Shown here in pieces: positions 44,441 to 57,000 of a stretch of 64,000 bases of DNA. The stretch comes from Phallusia mammillata (Eukaryota; Chordata; Ascidiacea; Phlebobranchia; Ascidiidae): the NCBI GenBank assembly GCA_003260075.1, contig QLIY01000184.1, forward strand, positions 2,929 to 66,928, in the 5' to 3' direction. The notes under the pieces were generated by a model. It made no database searches. It saw only the letters and a list, made by a program, of their open reading frames with translations, and was not told the origin of the DNA. Every line of letters starts with the position of its first letter. Positions within the stretch are counted from its first letter, which is position 1. Position numbers and translations under genes: made by a program.

Positions 44441-47025
44441 TCATGATGTTGCTGCTTTTACTTTGAGTAAATGTATGTGTTCGTTTTTGTCGTAATAAAA
44501 TAGGCGTGGAACTTTTGATGTGTCTAAATCCCTGTACTTCAACTTGTGTGCATCTATTAAAACAGTAGAAAAAAATAGGTTAAGTTTAAATAAATTTCAT
44601 TGGAAGAAAAAACAGCAGTATTTTTTTCATTTTAAAATTAACATTAAGTTAAGCTTATGACAAGTCATGAAGTATTTTGGTATTTGACGCAACTTATAAA
44701 GTTTGACAGATAAATTTTGAGTTAAATGTAAGTCTTTTTGTAGGTGTTCAAACTACAAAAACAGTATATTTCAGCAAGGATCAGTACTGTTTTACCCAAT
44801 TCATGCAGAAAGCATTTGTATGTCTGTGGGTTCCGCTCTGTTATTGCCATGAATACTGTCTTTTGTTTCGATTGGTTCATGAAGCATGCAATAGATATCA
44901 CAAGGTCAGAAACCAAATCGGGGTCAAATACAACATCTGCAATGTAAGAAATGATACAGATCTCTAGCAGCACCTAGTGTTGGTTGGATTTCAATGCCCA
45001 CCAGTCTACAAAAACCAGAAAATTATTTCAACATGTTTGTTTTTGCTGAACCGTTTCCTTCAAGTGGTATCACATGGCATCTGTGGTATTTTGTCCAAAT
45101 CATACCAAAAAAGTAAATGTAGTACATCACATAAAATAACAAACCACAACGACTCAACCAACAGTTTATAAAATCTTTAGGAGCTCACAGGTACTAATGT
45201 TATGAGTCAAATGATAAAGAAAGAACTGATTAATGGCTATATGTACAAGCTGTAATCATTTAAAAAAGAAAAGCAGGAAGAAAAACATTGTGAAATCCAA
45301 GCATGGCCTCCAAGAAAGTCAAACTAATCATAGACCATGATTACATGTTAAATCTTATGTCATTTTTTTACCAGCAGCAAGAACATAATCTGGCATAAAA
45401 TCTCTGCAATCATCAAGTTTTCCCCAAACATGCTCTGCAATTGTATACCTTTCTGAAAACAAAACAAGTGGAGATTCTATTATCATGTGTACATTTAAAT
45501 GTAAACAACCAAACAGAAATTTTAAATTATAAAGTTAAACCCTTTTAACTAATGCAGTTGCGCAGTGTTTTTGTTCCAAAAACAAGAGACCTAATAACCT
45601 GTATGTACACAGGATTTAATTAAACCCAAACACAATTTACCTGTTTTATAGTACTGTAAATTACCCTTTTATTTTAAAAGAGGATGCACAATTAAGAAAG
45701 CAATTTTGGTGTACAAACATACCTGAGCTAATTTGATTAACATCAATATTTTGCTTGAGGAGGGATAACACAGTTTGATGACAGTCGGTGAATGTATAGT
45801 GAGAGACATCAGTGCCCTTCAATACAACAAGGCCAGTAAAACCACAACCACTACCTAACTCTAGTAAGAATGTTCCAGAAAATAATTCTTTATTGAACAG
45901 CATCCATTCAGCCAGAAGCATTCCACCCTAAACATGTAAAAAATATTTTACACAGAGTTGTAGCCATGTCAAAGCCAAACCCCAATTAAAACGATAATAA
46001 ACATAAAAGCTACCATACTGTTATTAAGAAACCTTTATATATTATTGGTACTTGTACTATTATATATTTTTGCTACTCAAAATTAATTAATGCAACATAA
46101 ATAATGCAAAAAATACATTAAATGGGATGCCATAATCATACCTTCCATGACACCAGGCCTGTTGTTCCACCAGAAATTATGTTTCTGCTTTCTTGCATCA
46201 CAATGAACTCCTCAGAAGAGGGCTATGTTAAGCAGAACCAATTAAATGAAGCCGATGTAAAAACTGTCAAAAATACTCACTATATGATGGCTTTTGTAGT
46301 AAAACTCAGCATTCGTTTCAGATAACAGTTGAACATAGCAGTAATATAAATCCTCACACACATCATCTATGGATTCCACCTTATTAAAGAAAACATATGT
46401 ATTGATTTAGGAATCTCTTAAACTATTCACATACAAATCTTACTTTATTCAAAATCCATTTCACAAAAGCCTTTCTGTAGTTTAAAGATGGAGGAAATTT
46501 TTTAGCCACTCGATGGTTAATAGTCTGCATAAAACAGAAGCTAAAAAAACATGTTTATTACCCATTTTAACAAAATTTGACCCCACTTACAACATTTACA
46601 ATAAGTTGCTGACAATCCTCACACCAAGCATTGTGGTTTTGTTCCGAGTGAATTTTGCATTTAAGCATATCATCCTGTCCCTGTGATTGTGAATTCTTTG
46701 TAATTCTAGTACAGGATACAGATACATTGCATACACAAGAAACATTAAAATAACTTCTGGAAGAGAGTGCTTAGGATTTATTACCTCATTTTGTCATTAA
46801 ACTTGTTACTTTTCGTTTATTCCGACCTACTCTGGTAACCCCAATTAACGTTCGTTGACTTTAAAACCAAAAAAATGCAAAATGTTAATCAAACCATGGG
46901 GTCAGTGGATGCGGTTTATTTGGACATTTAAAACTCTCGCCGTGTGCTCTTACCTTTAATAACTCCCAGCAAAATTGTCTTAGAGGAACTTCAGCCAAAA
47001 ACTGCAAAGTGATTGAAGACTCCAT
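44441..47025 (-). CDS. EEF2KMT: eEF2-lysine N-methyltransferase (FAM86 family)
   Basis: Class I SAM-dependent methyltransferase that in mammals trimethylates a lysine of elongation factor 2. Nine exons, 5' to 3': 46954-47025, 46591-46680, 46444-46524, 46281-46379, 46142-46222, 45723-45927, 45372-45452, 44796-44936, 44441-44553. All are in phase with GT-AG, 320 aa (human 330). The N-terminal FAM86 region is visible (FLAEVPLRQFCWELLK; RVAKKFPPSLNYRKAF), then ISGGTTGLVSWKGGMLLAEW, the SAM-binding motif LLELGSGCGFTG, the FTDCH acidic-loop motif, DYVLAADVVFDP (human IAADVLYCP) and the characteristic ITERNPQTYKCFLHELG. The order and spacing match FAM86 throughout. The last exon is the least conserved part and is supported by its splice site and stop. 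It is cytosolic by family. Confidence 0.92.
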
Positions 47026-48012
47026 TGCATCTTTTACCAATGGAAATAAACTTACTTTATCTTTAGTGTTTACAACTGCAATTAGTCATGCGCGACCACC
47101 GCACATGTTTTTACCATAGACAACTTAATGCCTTTTGTCACATTCCTAAGTTTACAAAAGTGTCGGTGCGTTTTTTGATGTTACACTAAATAATACTTAC
47201 TGTTTGCAATGCATTAGGTTTTACTTTGCTACCGACTAAAACTGTTCTGAAGCTTCTGTGGCTCTGCTCGTTTGTTGAAATACAATCTCACTCATACAAC
47301 TTTATGATGCTTCCAAAGACGAGCTAAGAAAAAAGCACCTCTAACATACAGCTTTATATGCTTTGAAAAAAAGCTAAACGGAAGATATGCATCTAAACAA
47401 CGCAGGCGGTTAACAAAATGCAAAGTACAAAATTATAAAAGCAAATCAATTTACCAATACTTTCCGCACAGAGAAAGACATTGCAGGCGATAATCATTTT
47501 GACGATAAAGACCAAGCAAAATATAAAAACATCACACTTTCAAGTAAGAATGTCACGCTTTCTTTACTATTTTATATACAGTGCACAGTCAATTACACAA
47601 AGTGCTAAGAAATTAGTAAATGGTTTTTAGATATATATATTTTTCACCTAATTCTTTGAAAAAAGGGAGGCAACTTTTGAAAATTTTACAAAAAATTATG
47701 AAACGTACACATTCAACCTTTCTCGGCGTATAATGAAGATTACTCGGCTAATGGTATACTTTATCTTCTCCATAATGTTAGCACAACCAAAAAATCGATC
47801 TAGTAGCATTGCAACCCTTTAAGTTAGTGACGACCACTTCAAAACGTCGCATGAGCTTAAGAAACTTAGTTGATATCCTGCAACTTTATATGTCGCTAAC
47901 TATATTCGCAAACTAAAAAAATAAACGCTCAACAATATATTTCGCCTTTGAACAGCCAACCTAAACGCCCTGGCCGAACTGTGCAGTGTAACAGTGCCTA
48001 AAACACAGGACA
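47026..48012. other. Short intergenic region between NCX 3' end and EEF2KMT start
   Basis: Both neighbours are on the minus strand, so this holds the NCX 3' UTR and the EEF2KMT promoter. The only notable feature is a 22-bp string starting ACTTCAAAACGTCGCATGAG (47836-47857), repeated exactly at 48916-48937. Confidence 0.4.
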
Positions 48013-51000
48013 TTAGAAGCCGGCAATGGTGCCAGTAGCCTGAAGGGAAGACAAGAGGATGTATAAAACCCACATGAGCACGAAAAAGGCCCCAGTGGCG
48101 TATTTGGGTCCAACCGGCCCTCCCAGTTCAGTATTGCCAAAAATCTTCAGATGGCGTCGAGCAACCAACGTGCAAATGCAGATGATGGCTGAGATCGAAT
48201 AAAGCGCTACACTGAAACCAATTTGACCGGCAGGAACATCAAAGTCTCCCCCCTACAAAAACACCACGATATTGGTTATTACCTATAGGTAAAAATCCGT
48301 AGTGGCACAGAAGTATAGGTGCAATAAAATGTTTGAGAAAAAAAGATCATGACTCGTAATACAATTTCATTTTAAAAAATTTTTTGGGTGGACAATAAAC
48401 CAACGGTTTTTAAACAATATAAAACAGTGGTTGTTGTTCAACAGAAAACAACGCAAAAACATGATTGACAATATTGCAAACAGGTACTTCGCCAACTGGT
48501 TATGACAAATACCCCAACGGCGCTATAACGTGTTGACAATCTGCAATCTGTTAGTGTTTAATGTTTAAGCTCCTAAACCAAGAAGGCGTACAGTTGTTCA
48601 ACGTACCGGCTGGATCGGTTTAAACTACGTTGGAAATCACAGGTAAAATACGACGTACCGTTTTAACCTTCCAGTAGATGGCGGCAATGAGCCAAGGAAG
48701 ACCGAGGCCGAGAAACACGTTGACACTGTTACTTCCCGTAACATTCCCTATACTGTTGTCTGCATATTTCTCTTGAAGAGCGGCGGTCTTACTGGCGAAC
48801 AGGTCTGGTAACGATGTTCCCAATGCAACGATGGTAATGGCGTTAATAGTTGGCTAAAATAGAAAAAAAATCCGTTTATCTTTTGTTATTACTCTGAAGA
48901 AGACACCAAAATGAGACTTCAAAACGTCGCATGAGCTACATACAACTGCTGGTCGAGCAAAAAGAAGGTTTGTTATTTATCGTTTGAAACAGTTATTTTT
49001 TACTCTCCCTCTATTTTCGCCTTAGCAAACTATTCGCAGTCGGAATCAAACTGCAACGTATTTAAACAACATGAAGTTAAAAAGTATCTCTACGTGTCTA
49101 GATACTTAGGTACACAATTCACGGTTTTAAAAATCCTGACCCGAAACAAATAAGCCAGTATATTTGCATAAAACATGACGTTTCGACATTAAATTGTGTC
49201 ATTCTCAAATGAATGAATGTAAAAACCAATAAGCGTAAACATATCTTGACACATCTATTAATTCACATAAACTTTGCACAGACTGAATTTAAATGCACGT
49301 ACTCGGAGGAAAACATTGGTTTCAATTGATAGTCATGTTACAATAGCAATAGCGTAGTATGTAAAGACCATTATTACCTCGAGATTGATAAGACAGCCGA
49401 ATATGCTCGCCAGATCACTAATGATAGCCGTTAGGCCAATGAGGGCTACAAGAGCGGCACAAAAGCACGCCCAGCCTCCCCATATACTTGCTGGTGGAAG
49501 GCAAGCAAAAATCACCTGCAATACACAAATCGGTCAGGTGTTTTCTTTGCCAGAAAAAACAAGTTAATCAAGTGCGGTCGACTACACAGTCGTTTAGTGC
49601 AGGAGGGCAAGCGATGATGCCGCCGGCGATAAAAGCGTAAATTAGAATTCGATTTGATTCTTCTAGCACATTTCAGCTAAAAAAATTTCGAAACTTTTTT
49701 TTCGAAACATTTTCAGCTAAACTATTTTCGAAACAGTTCAAGAGGATTAGATATCATTAGTTTAATATAGTACAATCTTATAGCTATACCCTTCATTGCG
49801 CTATATAAAAATGGCGAGAAAAAATGGAAACAGATATGATTTACCTTGAAACCAAATGTCATAAACCCCCCCCCCTCACCGGCGGTGGCGTTTTCCACGT
49901 CACCACCGTTGACGTTCATCGCTTGCGTAAACTGATCAGCCCACGACTGTGAACCAAGTTTCATCTTGGAAAGTTTTAAGTGAGTTTTAGCGACGATGCG
50001 ACGAACTAAGCCGTCAAATTCTGCAAGCAATCGAAAAAAATGTGTGCAAATGTGTATAGTTTAATGGAGTTTTACGATTGCAATGTTAAATTTGTTAACA
50101 GATAATTGTTTATATTTTTGACTAAATTTCCTAGCCGCGAGAATAGTACAATTTTCTAACATGTTGAACTAGCAATTTGCACGGACTTAAGAACATATTT
50201 GATTAGTTCGTTTTTTCTTCAATGCTAAGAGCGAAAACAGCTAAGAACCTCAGAAAAAAATTGCAACTTTAAAAAACGTTTATGTCTTTCGAAGTGTCGT
50301 GTTCTATAACGATTACAAACAAAAAAACTACTTTGATAGCCAAATGGCTATTGTCTCAAGAATACATACCATCATCCCCAACAATAGTCACGATTGTCTT
50401 CTGTGTGTGACCCAAGGATGCTCCACCAGAGGCGCTCAAGAGCGTCAGCTGTAAATCATAACATACAACAGTTGAACATGTCAGTCCAGTACCCACCGGG
50501 GTCACTAAAACAGGCAATAACAATGCATATCTTGGATTTTTATTGATTTACTAAGATCCAATAACATCAGCGTTTATGATGTGGTCGATACATGCCTTCA
50601 TATTACAACCTTTATACCAAGACTCATATGTTTACCGCAATGCTCATCTATTTTTCATTGTTGAACTAAGTATAGGAGACGTGTATTGACGAAAACGAAG
50701 TCTCGTATCGATTAGAAATATGTACATCTGCGAACGACTCTGCGGTTGAATGTTTAATCCAGCGACCAAATCCAGTCTCATGGTCGCATTTCGGGCTGCA
50801 AACCCTCACATAAAGCCGGGATAAGCTGCATGGGTTCGAAAGAAGGTCTGCTTTCACACGAAGTAAAACACAACCCCGGCTTATGTGTCATTTACTGCAT
50901 ACATACACTGATTTATAGTAGACAAGGTTGACCATAACTACAAATACTTTGCCATACAAAAAAAAACCGCAGGTGCTTCTTTATTATCAAACCTGGAAGT

Positions 51001-54000
51001 TTTCGTCTTTTTTGGTTTTACGATAGTTGATGATCGGTAACTCGATGTTCTTTTCATCTTCCCCGTGTTCGAACGTCACTTTACCACTCCTTCCAGTAAA
51101 GTCCTTACCCTCCTTTGCTGTCAGGTCGGTAGATCTGCACGTAACAGAACATGTGTTACATTTCTGCCCATCAAAGCTTCGCGGTGGATCAGTAATAAGT
51201 ACACTTAAGTATATAAGCTGTTCTGAGTAGGGGTGACGCTTAAAATTCCTTCATATGCATCCCAAAAAACAGTTTTGATAAATATACAGGGGTCTGGGTC
51301 AGATTTACACATTGTTACCTTCCAAAGGAATTAAAAAGGCTATTGTACCAATCATTATTTGCTTTCGAACCGGTATATTTATATTATTTTGCGAGGCAAT
51401 AAAATTCGTGTACCCACGCTCCCAGGGTCTTGTCGTGGCGTTCAAACAAAGCAACTGACAATTTAAATATGCAGAACAATGCGTGAGCGCGTCGCTGCTA
51501 TGTAAAGTAGCTATTTGCGCAGTCAACTTGTAATTCGTGACTTCATAATGAATGGGCCACGTTGGTTCAGAGATGAGCGTTAACAACAGGCTATAGCTTT
51601 ACAGCGTCGCATAATACTATGTGCGTACAAGCGTATAAGAATACCGTTCACAAACCAGTATATAAAAGCGTTAGTATTGATTGCAGTTTAATTTCCGCAC
51701 TGCTGTATATGGCAACAAAACGCACCGCAGGATGGCAGTAAAGCAGCAAAATCCGTACTTAATAGTATAAAGAGTTTCAATATGTGTAAAATGTCAGCTA
51801 AAATTGGATTCCTGGTGTTTATGGCACATTATAAGGACACGACTCAAAAGAATTTAACTCGATGTCATCCAGGCCACAGTAGAAAGTTCACCTATTCGGA
51901 GCGCGATTTCAGCATTACGTAATTCCCTCCCCCCCCCCTGGATTCCTGGTGTTTATGGCACATTATTCAAAGGACACGACTCAAAAGAATTTAACTCGAT
52001 GTCATCCAGGCCACAGTGGAAAGTTCACCTATTCGGAGCGCGATTTCAGCATTACGTAATTCCCAGGGCGCAGTAGTGCTGGGTAAAGGCCAAACCCACG
52101 CAAGCTTCATTCAGTCAACATTAAATAGGTCTGACGTCGTAGGGGTGTGCCCGCCGTATCATTAATCATCTCTTGAATCAACACAAAAGGGCAAACCGGC
52201 ATTTCGCATGGTTCGTGTACTGGATCGAACGTTAAAAGTTTTAAAACGTAATATTTGCGTTAAATGTCTGACGTATAAGAAGTGCGTGGGGTCGAATAAG
52301 GCGACAAACGCATGCATCACACAAATCGAGTGCTGCCGTTTTAGGTTAATGTCACGCACTTTTCTTGCATAACGCAACTAATGCTTAATGAACACTAACG
52401 AGAGAAAACCAGTGCATGAACTGCCAAACACAATACTTGTCTATTAAGCTGATCTCTGACCATTATGACAAATAATGATTAAGGTTGTTCATATATCAGT
52501 ATAAAGACGCGAAATTATATGATATTTTACATTAGAGTTAACGAACAGTTGGACAACACATACATGACAACGTTGAACTAAAGCTGGAATAAACCAAATT
52601 ACTATATAGTTGTTAACACTTACTTCCATTCAACTTCGACTACTCCATCTGCTCCGTTCGTTCGTTGTATTGGAATGTATGACGTACCAACGCTCTCCTT
52701 CACAAGGAAACTTGGCTTGGTAAATTCAACAGTGCCGGGTTCTGGAAACATAAAGATACGATGTGGTTTTTATTCAGTTTCTATGCAACTATGAAGTTTG
52801 CAGCAAGCGTGACATATGGCAGTAAAGCATTTTTTGTACATGGCGTATACTTGATGTTTAGGAAAGGTGTTATTTGCAGGCCAATTTCATGCCTAACATC
52901 ATCTAAATTTCGCGCAAATCCACAAATAAGCAATATCTCTATCAGGATCGTACGGAAGGTAATTGTGCGCGTGAATCCGTAAATTGCAAAACCGCGTAAT
53001 ACCAGTTAGATCAAGTACTCGTCGCTCACAATCGTGTGTTCGATCCTTTGTCGGTTAGATAAAAGCGTTTCCATGCATATTTTATACCGGGCCCGACTAA
53101 GAACAGGCTTTTACTGCAAGCTGTGTGCATGGACTTGACTGTTGGACAGCCGAAGTTAATAACCCCCAGAAATTAGTTTAACTAGTATTAAGTTGCAAGT
53201 GGGCTTGGTATACCAAGCTGAAGATTGTCACATAACACATATCACAAGTTAATTCACAAAAAATGCATTGCAACTTGTTTCAGACAGGCAGCTTGTTAAA
53301 ATGCCATTAAACCTCATACAAGGTATGCTCATCATACAGTTTGTACAAATCTTAGCTGGACGATTGCAACGCAATTGTCGACGAACATGTGGATGTCATG
53401 TTGCACAGGGGTGGTACGACACTGCATTAAAAAACGGTAATTACCAGAAAAAAAAAAACGTTTGAAATTGACAATTTCCAGGCTAACCTCAGACATGCAG
53501 GAGAAGGGGCAAAATATGCTAACTTTGTGTTGTTATACAGGCTCTATTTTACAAAACGCTTAAGATAAAGCTAAGTTCGGAATGAACTACCGAAAACAAA
53601 ACTGACCGTCGTCATTGATAATCGTGATCTGATTGATGACCTTACGACCCAATGACACGTAATCGCTGTCGTCATTAGCGTTGACGTCACCGTCGGGAAG
53701 AGAAAGTTTGACGAAAAACGTCTCGTCCGGTTCCCACACATTGTCGTCGATTATCTCGATTTCAATGGTTTGCCGTGATTCCTGAAATAATTGCAATTAT
53801 TAAACTGTAAAGGATTTGTTTACACAAACTGTCTATATCATACCACGCCTTATTGAATTGGGAGTTTTAGAAAAAGACAAAACAAAAACTGTAAGATTTT
53901 GCTTGATGGCCATTAAGTTTTATCTCATTTGATTTTCACGGCGTTCAGGCCAACGCCTTCACGTAACCATCAGTTATAACTAGGGCAAATATTTTTTGAC

Positions 54001-57000
54001 TTGTCAAAAAAAGTCAAAATTTTTAGAATAGGTCAAAAATTGTCAAAATTGTTTACAAAGTCAAAATTTTTTACAAAGTTAAAATTGTTTACAAACTGCA
54101 TTGTCGTGGTGTTGTAGAGGTTGCACTGCCAGCAAACTATTCGTTTTACACCTTGTAGCCTACTTTATACTGTTGTAATTGGCCCATTGCCCCAATTATT
54201 GCGAATCATAAACCATCAAGTGAGTGAAACAATTAGGTTGATATGGCGTGATGCTCAACACACCTCAAAACGTGCAAAATTTTGGTAGGTCCCAAGTCAT
54301 TTTACGGCAGCTGCAGGTTAGGTGCAGCTCTTGCTTCGGTTTTGCTTTAGATACTTCATGTATCTTTCGTTTATACAAATGTATTGAATAATTTTCGTTG
54401 TGTCTTAGCTGCAGTTTTTTGGCAGTGATTTTTAATTAGCTCATTCCCTTTTCAGAATAGGTTAGGTCTATGTTCAGATTTTTGCCCTTCTGTTAGACTT
54501 TTGCACATTCTTTCGCTCTAGTTAGATTAGCCTAGCCATATTTTAACTTTTTGAACGATAATGCGTAATTTAACTACTTGAATTCTTCATAGGTCAAAAT
54601 TTTGTCAAAAAAAAGTTTTTTAAGGTCAAAATTTGTCAAAATTTTCAATTTGTAGGTCAAAATTTTTCGTTTTTTAGGTCAAAAAATAATTGCCCTAGTT
54701 ATAACGTTAAAACTCAAAGTCAACGTAAAATACATCAATTTCACCTATTGTATGCTGGTTTTACACACTAGAAACGGAGGGCTCTGAGTTAGGCCATTGA
54801 GGTAACAAACTAATATAGATAACAGTAGAATACTTTCGATTTCAACGAACCTTGGGTTTAAATGTGAGAACGCCGCTAGACGCAATGTAATCTTCACCAG
54901 CATTGGCTGTTCCATCGATCGTTTCGTAGCTGGAAAACAAACACATCAAAAGGTTAACATAAGCCGGTTTGTTAATCATTAATTGATAGTGAAAGGTTAT
55001 CCGCAGACGGCGGTGGTCACAAGGATGGTGGCCATGTTTGCATAATGGTGTGTCTGGTTTGTACGAAGCAAGCAATCATATGTGGCGTGTCTACTACATA
55101 CTGCCGTACTGTCCCTTTTAGGTTTGATAGATAATGCCTTGGAAAATAAAATTGTTCTTGCTATGTCCTATTTTGCCATTGTAACAAATTACGTAAGTCG
55201 GGAAGCTAATTTTGTTGTTTCTTGGCATAAGTACTCATAAAATTTAGACAATATGGAATTAGCTGCACGAACGCCTCTGAAGAACGTTTTTGTTGTTGTT
55301 GTTTCAGGAAAATCACGATTTTTCCGTCTTATTCATGTTTTTAACTTTGATGGCAGTGCGAAAAGACCATTCCAATAACCGAGAAAGACACAATTTTCGC
55401 CAAAATTTGCGTCTTAGTATTTTTGAAAAGGATAACGAATTTAAGGTTTTAAACGGGTTTGCAACAAAACCTTTGCACTACAGCAGGACTTTCCTTTAGC
55501 CTACGCACAACCTTGTCTGGCAGCAACCAAAGCGTGACGTCGCGGCAAAGCGTCAAAGGATCGCGACCTTACGTACGTGCTATCATCAAAATACGACGGG
55601 GACGCGCAAGTCCAGCGGACCTTGACTTCACCTTTTGTATACGTGATGTTTACGTGGGCGGTAAATGGAGAACTTGCTGTTGCTCGGAAAACGAAAATTC
55701 TTGCGGTATTTTAGATGCAGGGTTGAACAAGTTTACTTTTGGTTATTGTGACTACATTTAACGAACCGGTAAGAAAAGCCACAAAATTTAATTTTCTACG
55801 CCACTTAGCATTTTGTTCCGTCCCAAACACTTTCCGCTACATCAATTGTGGCTTGCGGAAGGAAAACAAACTTGTTAATGACGAATTGCGTGCTTTTATA
55901 TCCCGGGACGTGAAAACAAATCGTGTTGAGGTAAGGCACGACTTCAAAAGTCAATTCAATTTGCGTCGTTACTTTACGCAGGGTTAGCTGTTATTCAAGC
56001 GTTTTCTTTGCGTTAAAATGAGAATTTTGGATAACAGTTGGTTTTCAAACCGACTTGAAGCAACCGTTTTCCCGCTACAATAAGTCCACTGTTCTTTTTG
56101 AAGAGTAAAATACACAAAAAGGCACAGCGCGTTAATATTTAAACCATAAATTTAGCTTCAACGTTTTTTTTAATTTAAGGCGCGTAAATTTTCATTTCAA
56201 AGTGACCAACCCAGCAAATGTATTCGCACTATCTGACTAAAACCTGCTCTAAATAGTAAATTCATATTTTTGGGCCAAATCGATTTCCGAAGTGTTTGCA
56301 ATAAGAAATATACAGACTGATTTAAGTGTGTGCTGAATTTGTCAGCTAATTAATGTTAATAAATTCGGGTAAAATGTTAATATTTCGACTGTTGCTTTTG
56401 TTTCCAATAAAACTGCTATTTTTACACGAAATTTGGAAAAAGGTTTGATAGCTCACATCACGATTTTAGGTAAAAACCAAAAACGTGCAATAATGCACCA
56501 TCTAAAGCCAGACAAACCTTCCAAAAAACTCAATGTGTGCCACATACGGAAAAGTTTGTGGTGTAAAATAATGGAAAACAATTGCTGGGTTTTTTGATCC
56601 AAGAAACCGTAATTCGTTTAGGAAGCACGGTTCATACAAAATCAGTGACCGGATTTTTTCACGCATCGATCAACTTTGCATTTACTCCATTCCGGCAATT
56701 CTCAATTCCATGAAACTTTACCGCTTAGTCTAGTATTCGCCCTTTTGTTAACTGCGCTTGAGTAGTGCGAACTTGAACCACCTGTTGTTTTCATACACAG
56801 ACATCAAGCAACAAATCACGTTTTAAAGAACGCTTTCTGAGAATATTTGACATTGAACCCCACAGCTATAACCTTACTCACTTTAATACGGGTTCCTCTT
56901 GATTATTCATTTATCACACAGCGTTTCTAGAGGAAATCGAGTCAATCAAAAACGCAAAAATAACTAAAGGCGTAAAAAGGTCTTCGGGTGCTAGTAAAAT

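Noticed and set aside
46836-46860. Possible extra EEF2KMT exon after AAAG (TCAACGAACG...)
   Set aside because: It would leave one spare base and break the frame. Exon 46954-47025 joins 46591-46680 in phase 0, giving a better match to FAM86.
55290-55987. Overlapping plus-strand ORFs in an NCX intron
   Set aside because: No known domain, no consistent splice signals and mixed composition; chance frames are likelier.
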